The notes under the pieces are model-generated. The model was not told the origin of the DNA, did no database searches, and saw only the letters and a list, made by a program, of their open reading frames with translations. DNA of 64,000 bases, taken from positions 1 to 64,000 of the forward strand of contig NZ_KV810485.1 of NCBI RefSeq assembly GCF_001812805.1, read 5' to 3'. This DNA is from Corynebacterium sp. HMSC078H07. Its GTDB lineage: Bacteria; Actinomycetota; Actinomycetes; Mycobacteriales; Mycobacteriaceae. Of the stretch, positions 26,718-35,923 are shown piece by piece; position 1 is the first letter of the stretch; every line of letters begins with the position of its first letter. The position numbers and the translations under genes were made by a program.

Positions 26718-28211
26718 ATGGATAACTCGCAGGATCCCCGCCGCACTCACGCGGGAAGCGAGTCTACTGGTTGGAACCAGCCCCGCACTGATGCTCAAGG
26801 CGCACAAGGCTCCAACGGTTTTGGTAACCGTCCGAGTGGCGGCCACCACATGAACCAGATGAACCAGGGCGCAACGGGAGCTCCGTCCTCGCCAGCATCC
26901 CGCACCCCCCAGGCCCCGTACAGTGGCCAGACACCCGCCAACAACCAGGGGCCGTACAACGGCGGCACCTATGGCTTTGGCGGACAGCGTCCCCAGACCC
27001 AGCAACCTTACGCTGGTCGCGGTTTCGAGACTCCTCAGTCGACGCTTCAGAACGAGCAAGCATCTGAGAACCAGCAAGCATCTGGTGTACACATTGTGCC
27101 GAATGAGCAGCAAGATAAGCCCAAGCGCAAGATGGGATTGGGCACGGCACTGGCGATGATGCTCGTGGGAGCAGTGGCAGTCGGAGGTGTCACCGGCGCT
27201 GTCGTGGGTGCGATGGGCACTAATGGCGACTCCACCTCAACCGTCAACGAGGTTCTGCAAAATCAGCCGGTGGCCAACAGTACCGGCAAAGAACCTGCAG
27301 CAGGTTCAGTGGAGGACGTCGCATCGAAGGTACTACCTGCAGTGGTATCCATCTTCAGTATCACTCGTTCAGGTGGTGCTGAAGGTTCTGGCTCTATCAT
27401 TTCCCCGGACGGCTACGTATTGACTAACCACCACGTGGTTGCCGGTGCTGACCAAGGCGGACGCCTTGAGGTCACGATGAATGACGGTTCACACCACACC
27501 GCGACTTTTGTGGCGTCGGATGCAACGACGGACGTTGCGGTCATTAAGATTGATGACGCCAAGGATCTTCCTTTCCTGCAGTTTGGTGATTCCGACTCAG
27601 CAGCTGTGGGTCAGGAAGTCGTGGCAGTGGGTTCCCCGCTGGGACTCAATGCAACGGTGACGTCTGGCATCGTCTCAGCGAAGAACCGTCCGGTGCGTGC
27701 TTCACAGGAGGGCGGTGAGTCATCGCTTATCGACGCCATCCAGACCGACGCCGCGGTCAACCCCGGCAACTCAGGTGGTCCATTGGTGGACATGGAAGGC
27801 AACATCATCGGTATGAACTCGATGATTGCCTCGCTGTCGGGTGGTACGGGTTCAGAAGGCGGTTCTATCGGTCTGGGCTTTGCCATCCCGTCAAACTTTG
27901 CCAAGCGTATGGCCGATGAGCTTATTAACAATGGCAAAGTGAAGCACCCCACTTTGGGTGTGAAGGTACGTGCACAAAGCGATGTCTATGGCGCTGAAAT
28001 CGTTGAGGTTGACCCCGATAGTCCAGCGGATAAGGCGGGGCTGAAGTCAGGCGATGTTGTCACTCGTGTCGATGACCGTCTCATTGAGAGTTCTGATTCC
28101 CTCATCGCGGCAACACGCTCGCAGGAATTTGGTGCGACCGTCACTCTTGAGGTGACGAGCCGAGACGGTGAAGATTCGCGAAAGGTAGAGGTAACGCTGG
28201 CGAGCGAGTAA
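26718..28211 (+). CDS. htrA: Membrane-anchored HtrA-type serine protease (PepD-like)
   Basis: 497 residues from the ATG at 26718, which has GAGGAA eight bases upstream; an ATG at 26697 lacks a ribosome site. A disordered Gln/Gly/Pro-rich cytoplasmic N-terminus (1-130), a membrane helix (about 140-163) and an outside trypsin-like domain with the triad in TNHHVV (His), DVAVIKID (Asp) and GNSGGPLVD (Ser). One PDZ domain (about 400-490) ends the protein. It degrades or refolds damaged envelope proteins. M. tuberculosis PepD (Rv0983) is MprAB-regulated and sits in the same place. Confidence 0.93.
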   Translation: MDNSQDPRRTHAGSESTGWNQPRTDAQGAQGSNGFGNRPSGGHHMNQMNQGATGAPSSPASRTPQAPYSGQTPANNQGPYNGGTYGFGGQRPQTQQPYAGRGFETPQSTLQNEQASENQQASGVHIVPNEQQDKPKRKMGLGTALAMMLVGAVAVGGVTGAVVGAMGTNGDSTSTVNEVLQNQPVANSTGKEPAAGSVEDVASKVLPAVVSIFSITRSGGAEGSGSIISPDGYVLTNHHVVAGADQGGRLEVTMNDGSHHTATFVASDATTDVAVIKIDDAKDLPFLQFGDSDSAAVGQEVVAVGSPLGLNATVTSGIVSAKNRPVRASQEGGESSLIDAIQTDAAVNPGNSGGPLVDMEGNIIGMNSMIASLSGGTGSEGGSIGLGFAIPSNFAKRMADELINNGKVKHPTLGVKVRAQSDVYGAEIVEVDPDSPADKAGLKSGDVVTRVDDRLIESSDSLIAATRSQEFGATVTLEVTSRDGEDSRKVEVTLASE

Positions 28212-28226
28212 GTTTACAGATAACCG

Positions 28227-28260
28227 CGCGGCCTAGAAGCCTCTGTTCCTCTAGGCCGCG
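28227..28260 (+). terminator. Hairpin after htrA
   Basis: Perfect 11-bp arms CGCGGCCTAGA and TCTAGGCCGCG around a 12-base loop. No U-tract follows, so it may be a U-less terminator or an mRNA 3' stabiliser before mog. Confidence 0.65.
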
Positions 28261-28345
28261 TAGCGACCACCAGACGCCCGACATAGAGACGACGCAAAAC
28301 AACACCGAGACGACACTAAGCCTTCGGTCTTAAGGAGACACCGCC

Positions 28346-28939
28346 TTGGCAGAGACAACCGACACCACAGACTTGCTGGGACGCGACGCCCCCCACGAGT
28401 TGGATGACGTCAACGAACCCGATGATGCGTTCCTTTTCGCCAGTGAACAAGAACAGAGCCTCCAGGCGCCGCGCCGCGCGCTTATCGTCATCGTTACGGA
28501 CCATCCGGATGACACTGCACAAGATACTTCCCGCTTGGCAGGTGAGCTGCTGGCGGAAGCCAATTTCACCGTCGATGGTGCGGTGATTGTTCGCTCGAAG
28601 AAATCCAAGATTCGCCAGGCCATTGAGACTGGTGTTGTCGGTGGAGTGGATCTTGTCCTCACGATTGGCGGTACCGGCGTGGGCCCGCGTGATAAGACTC
28701 CGGAAGCTACTCGGGCGGTGTTGGACCAGATGGTCCCCGGAATTGCACAGGCACTGCGTTCCTCCGGCCAGGCCTGTGGAGCAGTGGATGCGTGTACGTC
28801 CCGCGGAATCTCTGGTGTGTCTGGCTCCACCGTAATTGTGAATGTGGCCTCCTCTCGCGCCGCTGTGCGCGACGGTATGGCCACGCTGACCCCGTTGGTG
28901 CACCACCTTGTTGACCAGCTCCAGAAGTCAAGCGTCTAA
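28346..28939 (+). CDS. mog: MogA/MoaB family molybdopterin-binding protein
   Basis: 197 residues from a TTG seven bases behind AAGGAGA. The first ~45 residues are acidic and non-conserved; the MoCF/MogA domain covers about 48-190 with VIVTDHPDDTAQ, LTIGGTGVGPRDKTPEATRAVLD and the final SRAAVRDGMATL. Family enzymes adenylylate molybdopterin. Equivalent to moaB2 (Rv0984) downstream of pepD. Coupled through TAATG to a small unknown gene. Confidence 0.9.
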   Translation: MAETTDTTDLLGRDAPHELDDVNEPDDAFLFASEQEQSLQAPRRALIVIVTDHPDDTAQDTSRLAGELLAEANFTVDGAVIVRSKKSKIRQAIETGVVGGVDLVLTIGGTGVGPRDKTPEATRAVLDQMVPGIAQALRSSGQACGAVDACTSRGISGVSGSTVIVNVASSRAAVRDGMATLTPLVHHLVDQLQKSSV

Positions 28940-29187
28940 TGGCACAATCTGAGCAGCGTCCTGCGCGCCGTCGCCGTCGCGCGCAGCGCCCGTCCACTGC
29001 GGAGAATTATGACCGCAGTTTTGATGCCCCCACCGCAGGTGCTCGTACTACCGAGAGCGATGGGGGAGAAGATGAACTACGAAGTGTCTCCTTCGATGAA
29101 GCGGCGGCCGTGGGCGGCGATGACGATCCCACCGGGGAAGCTTTTTACCGCGAGAATATGCCGCCACACTTTGGTTCCACTCAATAG
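28939..29187 (+). CDS. Small conserved hypothetical protein
   Basis: 82 residues, starting on the last base of the mog stop. Arg-rich N-terminus (ARRRRRAQR), acidic middle and a C-terminal EAFYRENMPPHFGSTQ. No domain recognised; composition suggests disorder. Its fixed position between mog and mscL fits a small unnamed corynebacterial gene (cg1000 region in C. glutamicum, from memory). Translational coupling supports that it is real. Confidence 0.72.
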   Translation: MAQSEQRPARRRRRAQRPSTAENYDRSFDAPTAGARTTESDGGEDELRSVSFDEAAAVGGDDDPTGEAFYRENMPPHFGSTQ

Positions 29188-29323
29188 GGGGCTAGAGGGG
29201 CAAGGGACACAAGAGTTACAAGCTCAGAGAAGGCTGCTGCCCTAGGAAGCAGAAGAGGGCCAGCCCCTTCGCGGAGAAAGAGCCGGCCCTACAACAAGCT
29301 TGAAAGCTTGTGAACGGTCGAAC

Positions 29324-29740
29324 CTACTTGGTGGTCGTGGTGGTGCCACCATTCTCAGCAGCGAGAAGGTCGCGGATCTCGCTCAGCAGCTGCTCGGTGG
29401 TCGGGGCAGCTTCCTCCGGGTCCACACCCTGGCGGCGCTTAGCGCGCTCGGTCAGAGCGTTCATCGGAGCAACGATGCCGAAGTAGACCACAGCAGCGAT
29501 GATGAGGAAGTTGATGGCGGCGGTGATCACTGCACCGAAATCGAGAAAGGTGTCTGGGTTGTCAGTGATAGCGAAGCCGAGGGCACCCATGTCTGCAGAA
29601 CCGAAAGAGTTGATGAGCGGCTGGATGAGGTGATCCGTCACGGCGGTGACAATGGCGGTGAAGGCAGAACCGATGATGACTGCTACGGCCAGTTCGATGA
29701 CGTTGCCGCGCATGATGAAATCTTTAAAGCCCTTGAGCAT
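29324..29740 (-). CDS. mscL: Large-conductance mechanosensitive channel
   Basis: 138 residues from the ATG at 29738-29740 (AAGGA seven bases upstream); a longer frame of 164 residues has no support. Typical start MLKGFKDFIMRGNVIELAVAV with the first pore helix, LGFAI-type periplasmic loop, second helix (FGAVITAAINFLIIAAVVYF) and a cytoplasmic helix. It opens on hypo-osmotic shock; in C. glutamicum MscL also releases solutes taken up by BetP, which is encoded 11 kb away. Confidence 0.95.
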   Translation of the reverse strand: MLKGFKDFIMRGNVIELAVAVIIGSAFTAIVTAVTDHLIQPLINSFGSADMGALGFAITDNPDTFLDFGAVITAAINFLIIAAVVYFGIVAPMNALTERAKRRQGVDPEEAAPTTEQLLSEIRDLLAAENGGTTTTTK

Positions 29741-30015
29741 GGAAATGTCCTTATCTGCTATAGCCTCGCGCCTCACTGAGGCGCTCGAACGCAGGGCGAT
29801 CGGTGCGGCAGTGGGCAAACGCTAGGGGGAAGCGAGGCTGAGTGGAAAACTACTGTGTGTTGAGAGGCCACGTGGCGGCGCGGTGCCGGCAGCAGCGTCT
29901 GCGCTGTTGGGCTGTGGCGCCTGGGTGGACAGAGCTACCGTAGTCTGATTGTGGTGATGCCAGCAAGATGTAGAGACAGCGGCGCACCTAAACGAGCTGA
30001 TTATCACAGTTGAGG

Positions 30016-30672
30016 TCAGCTGTGTGCTCGGTCGCCCACAATGACGACCGTAAGCGGCTGAGCTAGGGAGGCCGCCGCGACGGCTTCGGCAGCATCAGCT
30101 GGTAGCGCAACGAGCAATGTGCGTCCCCGCGCGCCGTCATCACTTGTGCCAACGGAAATTACACGGGCACCGCTAGCGATAGTTGAACCATGTATAGCCG
30201 AATGTTCAAAGTCCAGCGTTTCTTCCTCGCCGGTGCTTCCGCCAACGATATTGACTGTATCGCCGTGGTGCAGGTTGGAGGCAATCTCGGGTTCAGCCAA
30301 TGTGAGTGGGATGAGATGGGCATCCTCCATGCCGAAGTTTGCGATGAGGTCTGAGCTCAGTAGGCGCGTCGTCGTGAGAATCTCTCCTGGACTGGCAGAT
30401 GCTAGGAGCACTCGGCCCACGACGTCATCTGGGGTGCCGCCCACAGCAGTGGCGGGAAGTAGGGAGGAAGGGACGCGAGCCAGGGAGACATCATTACGGG
30501 TGAGTTTCTCACCTGCGCTGACCTCTCGAGCCATGACAATGGCGCGGGGCTGCTCACGCGTTGAAGCCACAGCGCTGAGGCCAGCGGCCACGAGCAGGAC
30601 GCAGGCCAGTACGCGGCGCAGGAGCACGCTGCGTCGGTGGCCTGGTGTGCGTAGAAGCTGGAGAAGGTCCAT
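30016..30672 (-). CDS. Membrane-anchored SAF domain protein (CpaB-like)
   Basis: 218 residues. A short basic N-terminus, one membrane helix (about 20-37, VLACVLLVAAGLSAVAS) and an exported SAF domain (about 42-105: IVMAREVSAGEKLTRNDVSL, GRVLLASASPGEIL), then a second beta-rich segment with HHGDTVNIVGG. It resembles the base of CpaB/RcpC pilus assembly proteins, but no pilus genes are nearby. The gene is conserved next to fthC in mycobacteria and corynebacteria. Function unknown. Confidence 0.78.
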   Translation of the reverse strand: MDLLQLLRTPGHRRSVLLRRVLACVLLVAAGLSAVASTREQPRAIVMAREVSAGEKLTRNDVSLARVPSSLLPATAVGGTPDDVVGRVLLASASPGEILTTTRLLSSDLIANFGMEDAHLIPLTLAEPEIASNLHHGDTVNIVGGSTGEEETLDFEHSAIHGSTIASGARVISVGTSDDGARGRTLLVALPADAAEAVAAASLAQPLTVVIVGDRAHS

Positions 30673-30728
30673 GCCTTCTTAGACTGGGATTAGCACCAGT
30701 CGGTTCCCAGAGCGCTATTCCCAGAGCT

Positions 30729-31295
30729 CTATATCCAGTGCATCTCGCGCTCGGTAAGGATGCCGTCCACAGGGCGATCATGCTTCTCAAAAGGAACCTC
30801 GCGAACCTCTGTGGAGTGCACGAGCGCGACAACCGGTGGGTGCCCAGTGGGAAGCGGGCTGAGGGCGCGGTCGTAGTAGCCGGCACCTTTACCGAGTCGC
30901 ATGCCGGAGGGGCTCACAGCCATGGCCGGTGCCAGGATGAGATCCACCGTAGCCAGAATCGCACTTGAGTGGCGCTCGCCTTGGGGCTCCGCAATGCCAA
31001 GCGCGCCGGGACGCATGGAGTCTGGGCCGTCGTACCGCGTCCACAGCAGTAGGCCTTTCGGCGCGGAGATGGGCAGATATACCTCCGCGCAGGCAGCCTT
31101 GATAGTCTCCACAAACTCGGAGCCACCGGGCTCAGTTCCCAGTGGATAGTAAGCCGCGACGGTCATTTCGGGAGTCAGCAGGGCGCGTACCCCTTTACAC
31201 CAGGCTTTATTATCCTCAGCGCGCTGCTCGGCACTACGTGTGCGTCGGGCATGGAGAAGCTGAGCTCTGAGAGTATCCTTAGCGGAAGTTGTCAT
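30729..31295 (-). CDS. fthC: 5-formyltetrahydrofolate cyclo-ligase
   Basis: 188 residues. Converts 5-formyl-THF to 5,10-methenyl-THF using ATP. Visible: the N-terminal helix with LHARRTRSAEQRAE, YYPLGTEPGG, LYLP-like EVYLPISAPKG and the ATP/phosphate loop PSGMRLGKGAGYYDR. Located beside galU as Rv0992c is beside Rv0993. It restores the folate pool that purN and purH use. Confidence 0.93.
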   Translation of the reverse strand: MTTSAKDTLRAQLLHARRTRSAEQRAEDNKAWCKGVRALLTPEMTVAAYYPLGTEPGGSEFVETIKAACAEVYLPISAPKGLLLWTRYDGPDSMRPGALGIAEPQGERHSSAILATVDLILAPAMAVSPSGMRLGKGAGYYDRALSPLPTGHPPVVALVHSTEVREVPFEKHDRPVDGILTEREMHWI

Positions 31296-31352
31296 GGATA
31301 TAAATCATAGAATGGTTGCGTAGCGCAGTGCAGTGACACGGAGGGTGCATTG

Positions 31353-31358
31353 TAAACT
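31353..31358 (+). promoter_or_regulatory. -10 box TAAACT of leaderless galU
   Basis: TAAACT, seven bases (GGAATCT), then the ATG of galU. Confidence 0.6.
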
Positions 31359-31365
31359 GGAATCT

Positions 31366-32295
31366 ATGGCTATTGCACATGAGGATTCCCCGACGGGAAT
31401 CGCCACGGTTGTTGTTCCCGCTGCCGGCATGGGCACCCGCTTTCTGCCCGCCACTAAGACTGTGCCGAAGGAGCTGCTCCCCGTCGTTGATACGCCGGGT
31501 ATTGAGCTGATCGCGGAGGAAGCCGCGTCCGTCGGCGCCCAGCGCCTGGCTGTTATCACCGCACCGAACAAACAGGAAGTGATGCGTCACTTCGAGGAGT
31601 TTCCTGAACTCGTCGATACACTTGATGCTCGCGGTAAAGACGAGCAGGTAGGAAAGGTTAAGCGCGCTGCCCAACTAATTCACCCCATTTCCGTCCCTCA
31701 GGAAAAGCCGCTGGGTTTGGGACACGCGGTGGGGCTGGCAGAATCCGTTTTGGATGATGACGAGGAGTACTTCGCCGTCATGCTGCCGGATGACATTGTT
31801 CTGCCTGCCACCGTCATGGGGGAGATGGCACGCGTGCGAGCTGCACTAGGCGGCAGCGTGCTGTGTGCTTTCGAGGTCTCCCGCGAAGAGACCTTTAATT
31901 ACGGCGTCTTTGATGTGGAAGACACCAATGTCCCGGGAGTCAAGAAGGTTGTCGGCATGGTGGAAAAGCCCGACCCCGAGGACGCGCCGTCGAATCTCGT
32001 GGCAACTGGCCGCTATCTGCTCGACCGCAAGATTTTTGATGCTTTGCGCCGCATTAAGCCCGGTAAGGGTGGCGAGCTGCAGCTCACGGATGCTATCGAG
32101 CTGCTTATCACCGAAGGTCACCCGGTTCACGTCGTGGTACACCAAGGCAAGCGCCATGACTTGGGTAACCCAGGCGGCTATATCCCAGCTAACGTTGATT
32201 TTGGTCTACGAGATGAGAAGTACGGTCCGGCGCTGTACAAGGCGATTAAGCAGATCCTGGATGAGTACGAGGCAGAGAACGGCCTGAAGGGTTAG
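31366..32295 (+). CDS. galU: UTP-glucose-1-phosphate uridylyltransferase
   Basis: 309 residues from the ATG at 31366; eleven upstream in-frame codons overlap the -10 box and are excluded. The nucleotide-binding signature VPAAGMGTRFLPATKTVPKE, the LGLGHAV segment, LPDDIVL and the KGGELQLTDAI loop identify it. It makes UDP-glucose for trehalose, glycogen and, via UDP-galactose, arabinogalactan. Possibly transcribed with the downstream glp gene. Confidence 0.95.
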   Translation: MAIAHEDSPTGIATVVVPAAGMGTRFLPATKTVPKELLPVVDTPGIELIAEEAASVGAQRLAVITAPNKQEVMRHFEEFPELVDTLDARGKDEQVGKVKRAAQLIHPISVPQEKPLGLGHAVGLAESVLDDDEEYFAVMLPDDIVLPATVMGEMARVRAALGGSVLCAFEVSREETFNYGVFDVEDTNVPGVKKVVGMVEKPDPEDAPSNLVATGRYLLDRKIFDALRRIKPGKGGELQLTDAIELLITEGHPVHVVVHQGKRHDLGNPGGYIPANVDFGLRDEKYGPALYKAIKQILDEYEAENGLKG

Positions 32296-32354
32296 CCTCT
32301 GCACATTATGATTTAGTCCATCCCTGAAGAGCCCACAGCAAAGGTAGGCGGTAT

Positions 32355-33647
32355 ATGCGTTCGGTCGATGACCAGATGGCATTCATTCTTGATGCAGCGG
32401 TGACTCCAGAACCGGTGCGCATCGCTATCGCGAATGCTCTGGGCCTCAAATGCGCCGAGGAGGTGCAGGCCAACCAACCATTGCCGGGATTTCCGCAGGC
32501 AGCGATTGACGGCTATGCTGTTCGTGCCGTCGACGTGGGAGGCGAACGAGCACTCAAGGCCCGCTCGCGACCGTCTGAGGAGGACGCCGATGGCTCTGCT
32601 ACGGAGCCAGAGATCGAGCGCTCGCTGCCTGTGGTCGGCGAGGTACCTGCAGGCTCCCGCCAGCCGCTACGCCTGCAGCCCAAGCAGGCGGTTCGTGTCT
32701 ATACGGGTGCACCGTTGCCGACGTTGGCTGACGCCGTCCTTCCACTCGAATGGTCTGACCGCGGACGCAAGCGCGTCACCTCACATCGTCCAGTGCGTTC
32801 GGGTGATTTCGTGCGCCGAGTAGGCGATGATATACAGCCGGGTGACGTGGCGGTGTCGTCGGGAACCATCCTGGGGCCAGCACAGATTGGATTGCTCGCC
32901 GCAGTGGGCCGTTCCAAGGTTCTGGCTTATCCGCGCCCGCGCGTGACCATCGTGTCCTACGGCAAAGAGCTCGTCGACATTGATCGCGAACCTGGCCTAG
33001 GCCAAGTCTTCGACGTCAACTCCTATTCGTTGGCGGCTGCCGCGAAAGAGGCAGGAGCTGACGTACAGCGCGTGGGTATTGCGGCAGGCGAACCGCGCCG
33101 CGTGCGCGAAGCCCTAGAGACTTATCTGGCGCGCAGCGAAGTCCTAGTCATTTCAGGTGCCGTGGGCGGTGCCGGCGCGGAGGAGATCCGTGAGGTCCTA
33201 GATGAGCTGGGTGATGTCGATACCTCTCGCGTCGCAATGCACCCAGGCTCAGTTCAGGGCTTTGGCCTTTTGGGTGAGGAGCGCATTCCTACCTTCTTGT
33301 TGCCTTCAAATCCGGTCTCGGCTCTCGTCATTTTTGAAGTGTTCGTTCGCCCACTCATCAAGCTGTCACTGGGCAAACGTTCTGGTCAGCGCCGCGTGGT
33401 ACGAGCACGCGTACTTAACCATGTGGAATCCCGCCCCGGCCGTCGTGGATTTATTCGTGCACGTCTTATGCGAGATGCGGAAACGTCAGATTACCTGGTG
33501 GAAGGCCTCGGCGGTGCCACGGGCGCGCCGGCCCATTTGCTCGCCGGCTTGTCCGAGGCCAACGCCATGATTCGTATTCCCGAGGACGTGACGGAGATTC
33601 GCCCGGGCGATGTCGTTGACGTCATGTTCCTAACCCAACGCAGCTAG
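32355..33647 (+). CDS. glp: Gephyrin-like MoeA homologue, probable division scaffold Glp
   Basis: 430 residues with the MoeA four-domain layout: PLPGFPQAAIDGYAV (domain I), PVVGEVPAGSRQPLRL, TGAPLPTLADAVLP, then the MoCF-like domain III and a domain IV beta-barrel. Canonical catalytic motifs are altered: SGGVSVG-x-D reads SGAVGGAGAEEI, PGKP is replaced by HPGSVQGFG and GLPGNPVS by LLPSNPVS. In C. glutamicum the repurposed molybdotransferase Glp binds FtsZ and its membrane receptor GlpR; the glpR-like gene lies two genes downstream (34505). I therefore favour Glp over a Moco enzyme, although mog nearby leaves some doubt. Confidence 0.8.
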   Translation: MRSVDDQMAFILDAAVTPEPVRIAIANALGLKCAEEVQANQPLPGFPQAAIDGYAVRAVDVGGERALKARSRPSEEDADGSATEPEIERSLPVVGEVPAGSRQPLRLQPKQAVRVYTGAPLPTLADAVLPLEWSDRGRKRVTSHRPVRSGDFVRRVGDDIQPGDVAVSSGTILGPAQIGLLAAVGRSKVLAYPRPRVTIVSYGKELVDIDREPGLGQVFDVNSYSLAAAAKEAGADVQRVGIAAGEPRRVREALETYLARSEVLVISGAVGGAGAEEIREVLDELGDVDTSRVAMHPGSVQGFGLLGEERIPTFLLPSNPVSALVIFEVFVRPLIKLSLGKRSGQRRVVRARVLNHVESRPGRRGFIRARLMRDAETSDYLVEGLGGATGAPAHLLAGLSEANAMIRIPEDVTEIRPGDVVDVMFLTQRS

Positions 33648-33651
33648 GACC

Positions 33652-34362
33652 ATGCTCGATCCATTTGGAACCGCCGCTGGGCGGCTGTCGAGCCCTGCCA
33701 GCGGCGCGGTCAATCCTGACCACCCTGGCTGGCCGGAGGCCACGCCGTCACTAAGAATGCGGGGCACCACGGCTTTCCCTCAGGGCTTGAACGTTCGGCT
33801 GCGTCCATTGCTGCGCAGCGACGGTAGCGCGTGGCGTCAGCAGCGCATTGAGGACCGTGATTTTCTCAAGCCTGTGGAACCAACGCTTCCGACAGAGTGG
33901 ACCTCCGCGCACTCCCAGTCCGCCTGGTGGAACCATCTGATGTTCTTGCGTGAATCGGCACGCTCAGGGACGGTCGTTCCCCTCGTCATTGAGGTCGATG
34001 GTCATTTTCGTGGCCAGCTGACCTTAGGCAATATTCAGCACGGCGGGGTCAGTGAATGTTGGATTGGCTACTGGGTGCATTCGGGTGTACACCGCGCCGG
34101 CATCGCTACCGCCGCCTGTGCCTTGGGGGTGGATCATGCTTTTTACCGTGTTGGCTTGCACCGCGTCACCGCGACGTACCTCCCAGAAAATCCTGCCTCC
34201 GGCAAAGTGCTGCACAATAACGGCTTCCGAGATGAAGGTTTTCTGCGCCGCAATCTCCATATTGACGGTGCGTGGCGTGATCATCACTTCTTGGCGCTTA
34301 ACCGGGAAGACTTTGCGTCCAGCGCTGTGGAGCGTCTTAGGGCTGCCGGCCGAGTTGTCTAA
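33652..34362 (+). CDS. rimJ: GNAT acetyltransferase, RimJ-like
   Basis: 236 residues, starting four bases after glp. GNAT fold of the ribosomal-protein N-acetyltransferase group: LNVRLRPLLRSD, GQLTLGNIQHGGVSECWIGYWV, the acetyl-CoA loop HSGVHRAGIATAA, HRVTATYLPENPASGKVL and NNGFRDEGFLRRN. The first 40 residues are extra. Same place as Rv0995 in M. tuberculosis. Substrate likely the N-terminus of a ribosomal or other protein; not proven. Confidence 0.85.
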   Translation: MLDPFGTAAGRLSSPASGAVNPDHPGWPEATPSLRMRGTTAFPQGLNVRLRPLLRSDGSAWRQQRIEDRDFLKPVEPTLPTEWTSAHSQSAWWNHLMFLRESARSGTVVPLVIEVDGHFRGQLTLGNIQHGGVSECWIGYWVHSGVHRAGIATAACALGVDHAFYRVGLHRVTATYLPENPASGKVLHNNGFRDEGFLRRNLHIDGAWRDHHFLALNREDFASSAVERLRAAGRVV

Positions 34363-34444
34363 AGCTTAACTACCTCTGCTTTCACATAAGTCACAACCTT
34401 GTAATTTTGTGGCTGACAATGCCCGAAGTGGGCCCGTAGGCGGC

Positions 34445-34450
34445 TAGAGT
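34445..34450 (+). promoter_or_regulatory. Candidate -10 box TAGAGT for glpR
   Basis: TAGAGT about 55 bases before the glpR ATG; a perfect TANNNT hexamer in the 34363-34504 gap. Confidence 0.4.
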
Positions 34451-34504
34451 GGGGGCCTAGTTGTACTCCCTTTTCGTCGACCCTGGAAAGTGGGACCCTT
34501 CCTC

Positions 34505-35863
34505 ATGATGACCACTGTGCCTATCATCCTCGTCATTGTGGTGTGGCTTTTCATCCTCGCCCCTTGGCTGCTGCGCTCCCAGCGCCCAATGAGCCACACT
34601 GGTGAGGCATTCGAAGAGACCCGTGTGCTTTTTGAGGGCGATTCCGGTTCGGTTCCCGGGCGCCGCAAGCCCCGACTCAGCAAAGAAGATGTGCGCCCGA
34701 GCAGCTACAGTGCAGCCGACGACGCAGACGCTGATTATGAGCTAGTGATTGCTGATGATCCCGCTGCGGATCACACCCACTTCGCTGAGCCTTCCCACGG
34801 GGAGGCGGATGATGCTGATGCTGTTGCCGCGACTATCGACGGTGAAGTTGTCGAAGCAGCCTCTGAGTCTGACACAGTGTCTGAAGATGGCATCGAAAGT
34901 AACGCGGGCGCAGATGCTGCGCAGGTGCAGGCGGTGCCTGCTAGCGCTGCGAAGTCTGACACGCAAACCGACGACGGAGATGACGACGATGCCGTAATCG
35001 TGGATGAGGAACGTGTAGAAGACGCAGAGGGTGCTGAGAACGACGCTGACCACGTTGACGCTTCTGCGGCCGAGGTTTTCACAGTTCCAGCTAATGCTTC
35101 CGTGGCTGAGGACGCTTACGCACACGATGAAACTTACACTTCACCGGTGGACCTTCTGTACCCAGGCGCTATCGATGCGTCGGATAGCGCAGACGTGGCC
35201 ATTGGTGCGAACGCAGCGGCCGATTCTGACGGCGCTGTGGAGGCCGGGGAATCGGACGCCGCTGAGTCTGGCGTTGCCCTACCCATGAGCGAGACCATCA
35301 CGGCGGACTCGGACTCGGACGTTGACGAGCAGCCGACCAGTGACTCCGATACTGAACTGTCTGCGGAAGAGCTTGCTTTCGCACAACGCCGCCTCGGACG
35401 TGGCGGCTGGGACCCCGTCAAGGAGAAGGAAGCCTCGGCGACTCGCTATCAGCGCCGCCAGCGCACGCTCATTGGCTTGGCCATCGCCGTGGTAGCCACT
35501 GTGTGCCTCGGCATCGTGGTGGGTGGATGGACCTGGTGGTTCGCCGGCATTACGGGTGCCATTACCTTTATCTACTTGGTAGCTTTGCGTTCCCAGGTGC
35601 GCCGTGAACAAGAGCTGTTGCGTCGCCGTGTCTACCACCTGCGCCGCGCCCGCCTAGGAGTCCGTAACGCGGACAACCCGGCCGAATCCCTGCCACCGAA
35701 CCTTCGCCGACCGGGCGCACTCGTCTTGGAAATCGACGATGAAAGCCCTGATTTCGACTACCTGCCGGTCTATGACGAGGACGATAGCGATGGTGGCTTT
35801 GACGGCCCACACAGCTCACCACGTCAACGCCGTGATGACCTCGCCGCCCGCCGCGTGGGTTAG
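34505..35863 (+). CDS. glpR: Membrane protein GlpR, receptor of the gephyrin-like protein
   Basis: 452 residues from the ATG at 34505 (a second ATG follows at once; a GTG at 34490 is also possible). An N-terminal membrane helix (about 4-22), a long acidic, Asp/Glu/Ala-rich disordered region (60-300), then two close membrane helices (about 318-362) and a basic-then-acidic cytoplasmic tail. Position after moeA-like and rimJ genes equals Rv0996 and C. glutamicum GlpR, the membrane partner that ties Glp and FtsZ to Wag31. Assignment rests on synteny and topology since the middle is low complexity. Confidence 0.72.
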   Translation: MMTTVPIILVIVVWLFILAPWLLRSQRPMSHTGEAFEETRVLFEGDSGSVPGRRKPRLSKEDVRPSSYSAADDADADYELVIADDPAADHTHFAEPSHGEADDADAVAATIDGEVVEAASESDTVSEDGIESNAGADAAQVQAVPASAAKSDTQTDDGDDDDAVIVDEERVEDAEGAENDADHVDASAAEVFTVPANASVAEDAYAHDETYTSPVDLLYPGAIDASDSADVAIGANAAADSDGAVEAGESDAAESGVALPMSETITADSDSDVDEQPTSDSDTELSAEELAFAQRRLGRGGWDPVKEKEASATRYQRRQRTLIGLAIAVVATVCLGIVVGGWTWWFAGITGAITFIYLVALRSQVRREQELLRRRVYHLRRARLGVRNADNPAESLPPNLRRPGALVLEIDDESPDFDYLPVYDEDDSDGGFDGPHSSPRQRRDDLAARRVG

Positions 35864-35923
35864 TTCCACAAGCACTGGCGTCTCTAGCGCTGCGAGGTCC
35901 TCGGGGGGTGTCCGGGCGGCTGG

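Noticed and set aside
29741-30015. Reading frame on the minus strand upstream of mscL
   Set aside because: No start signal, unusual composition, and it covers the promoter region of mscL; no gene is supported here.
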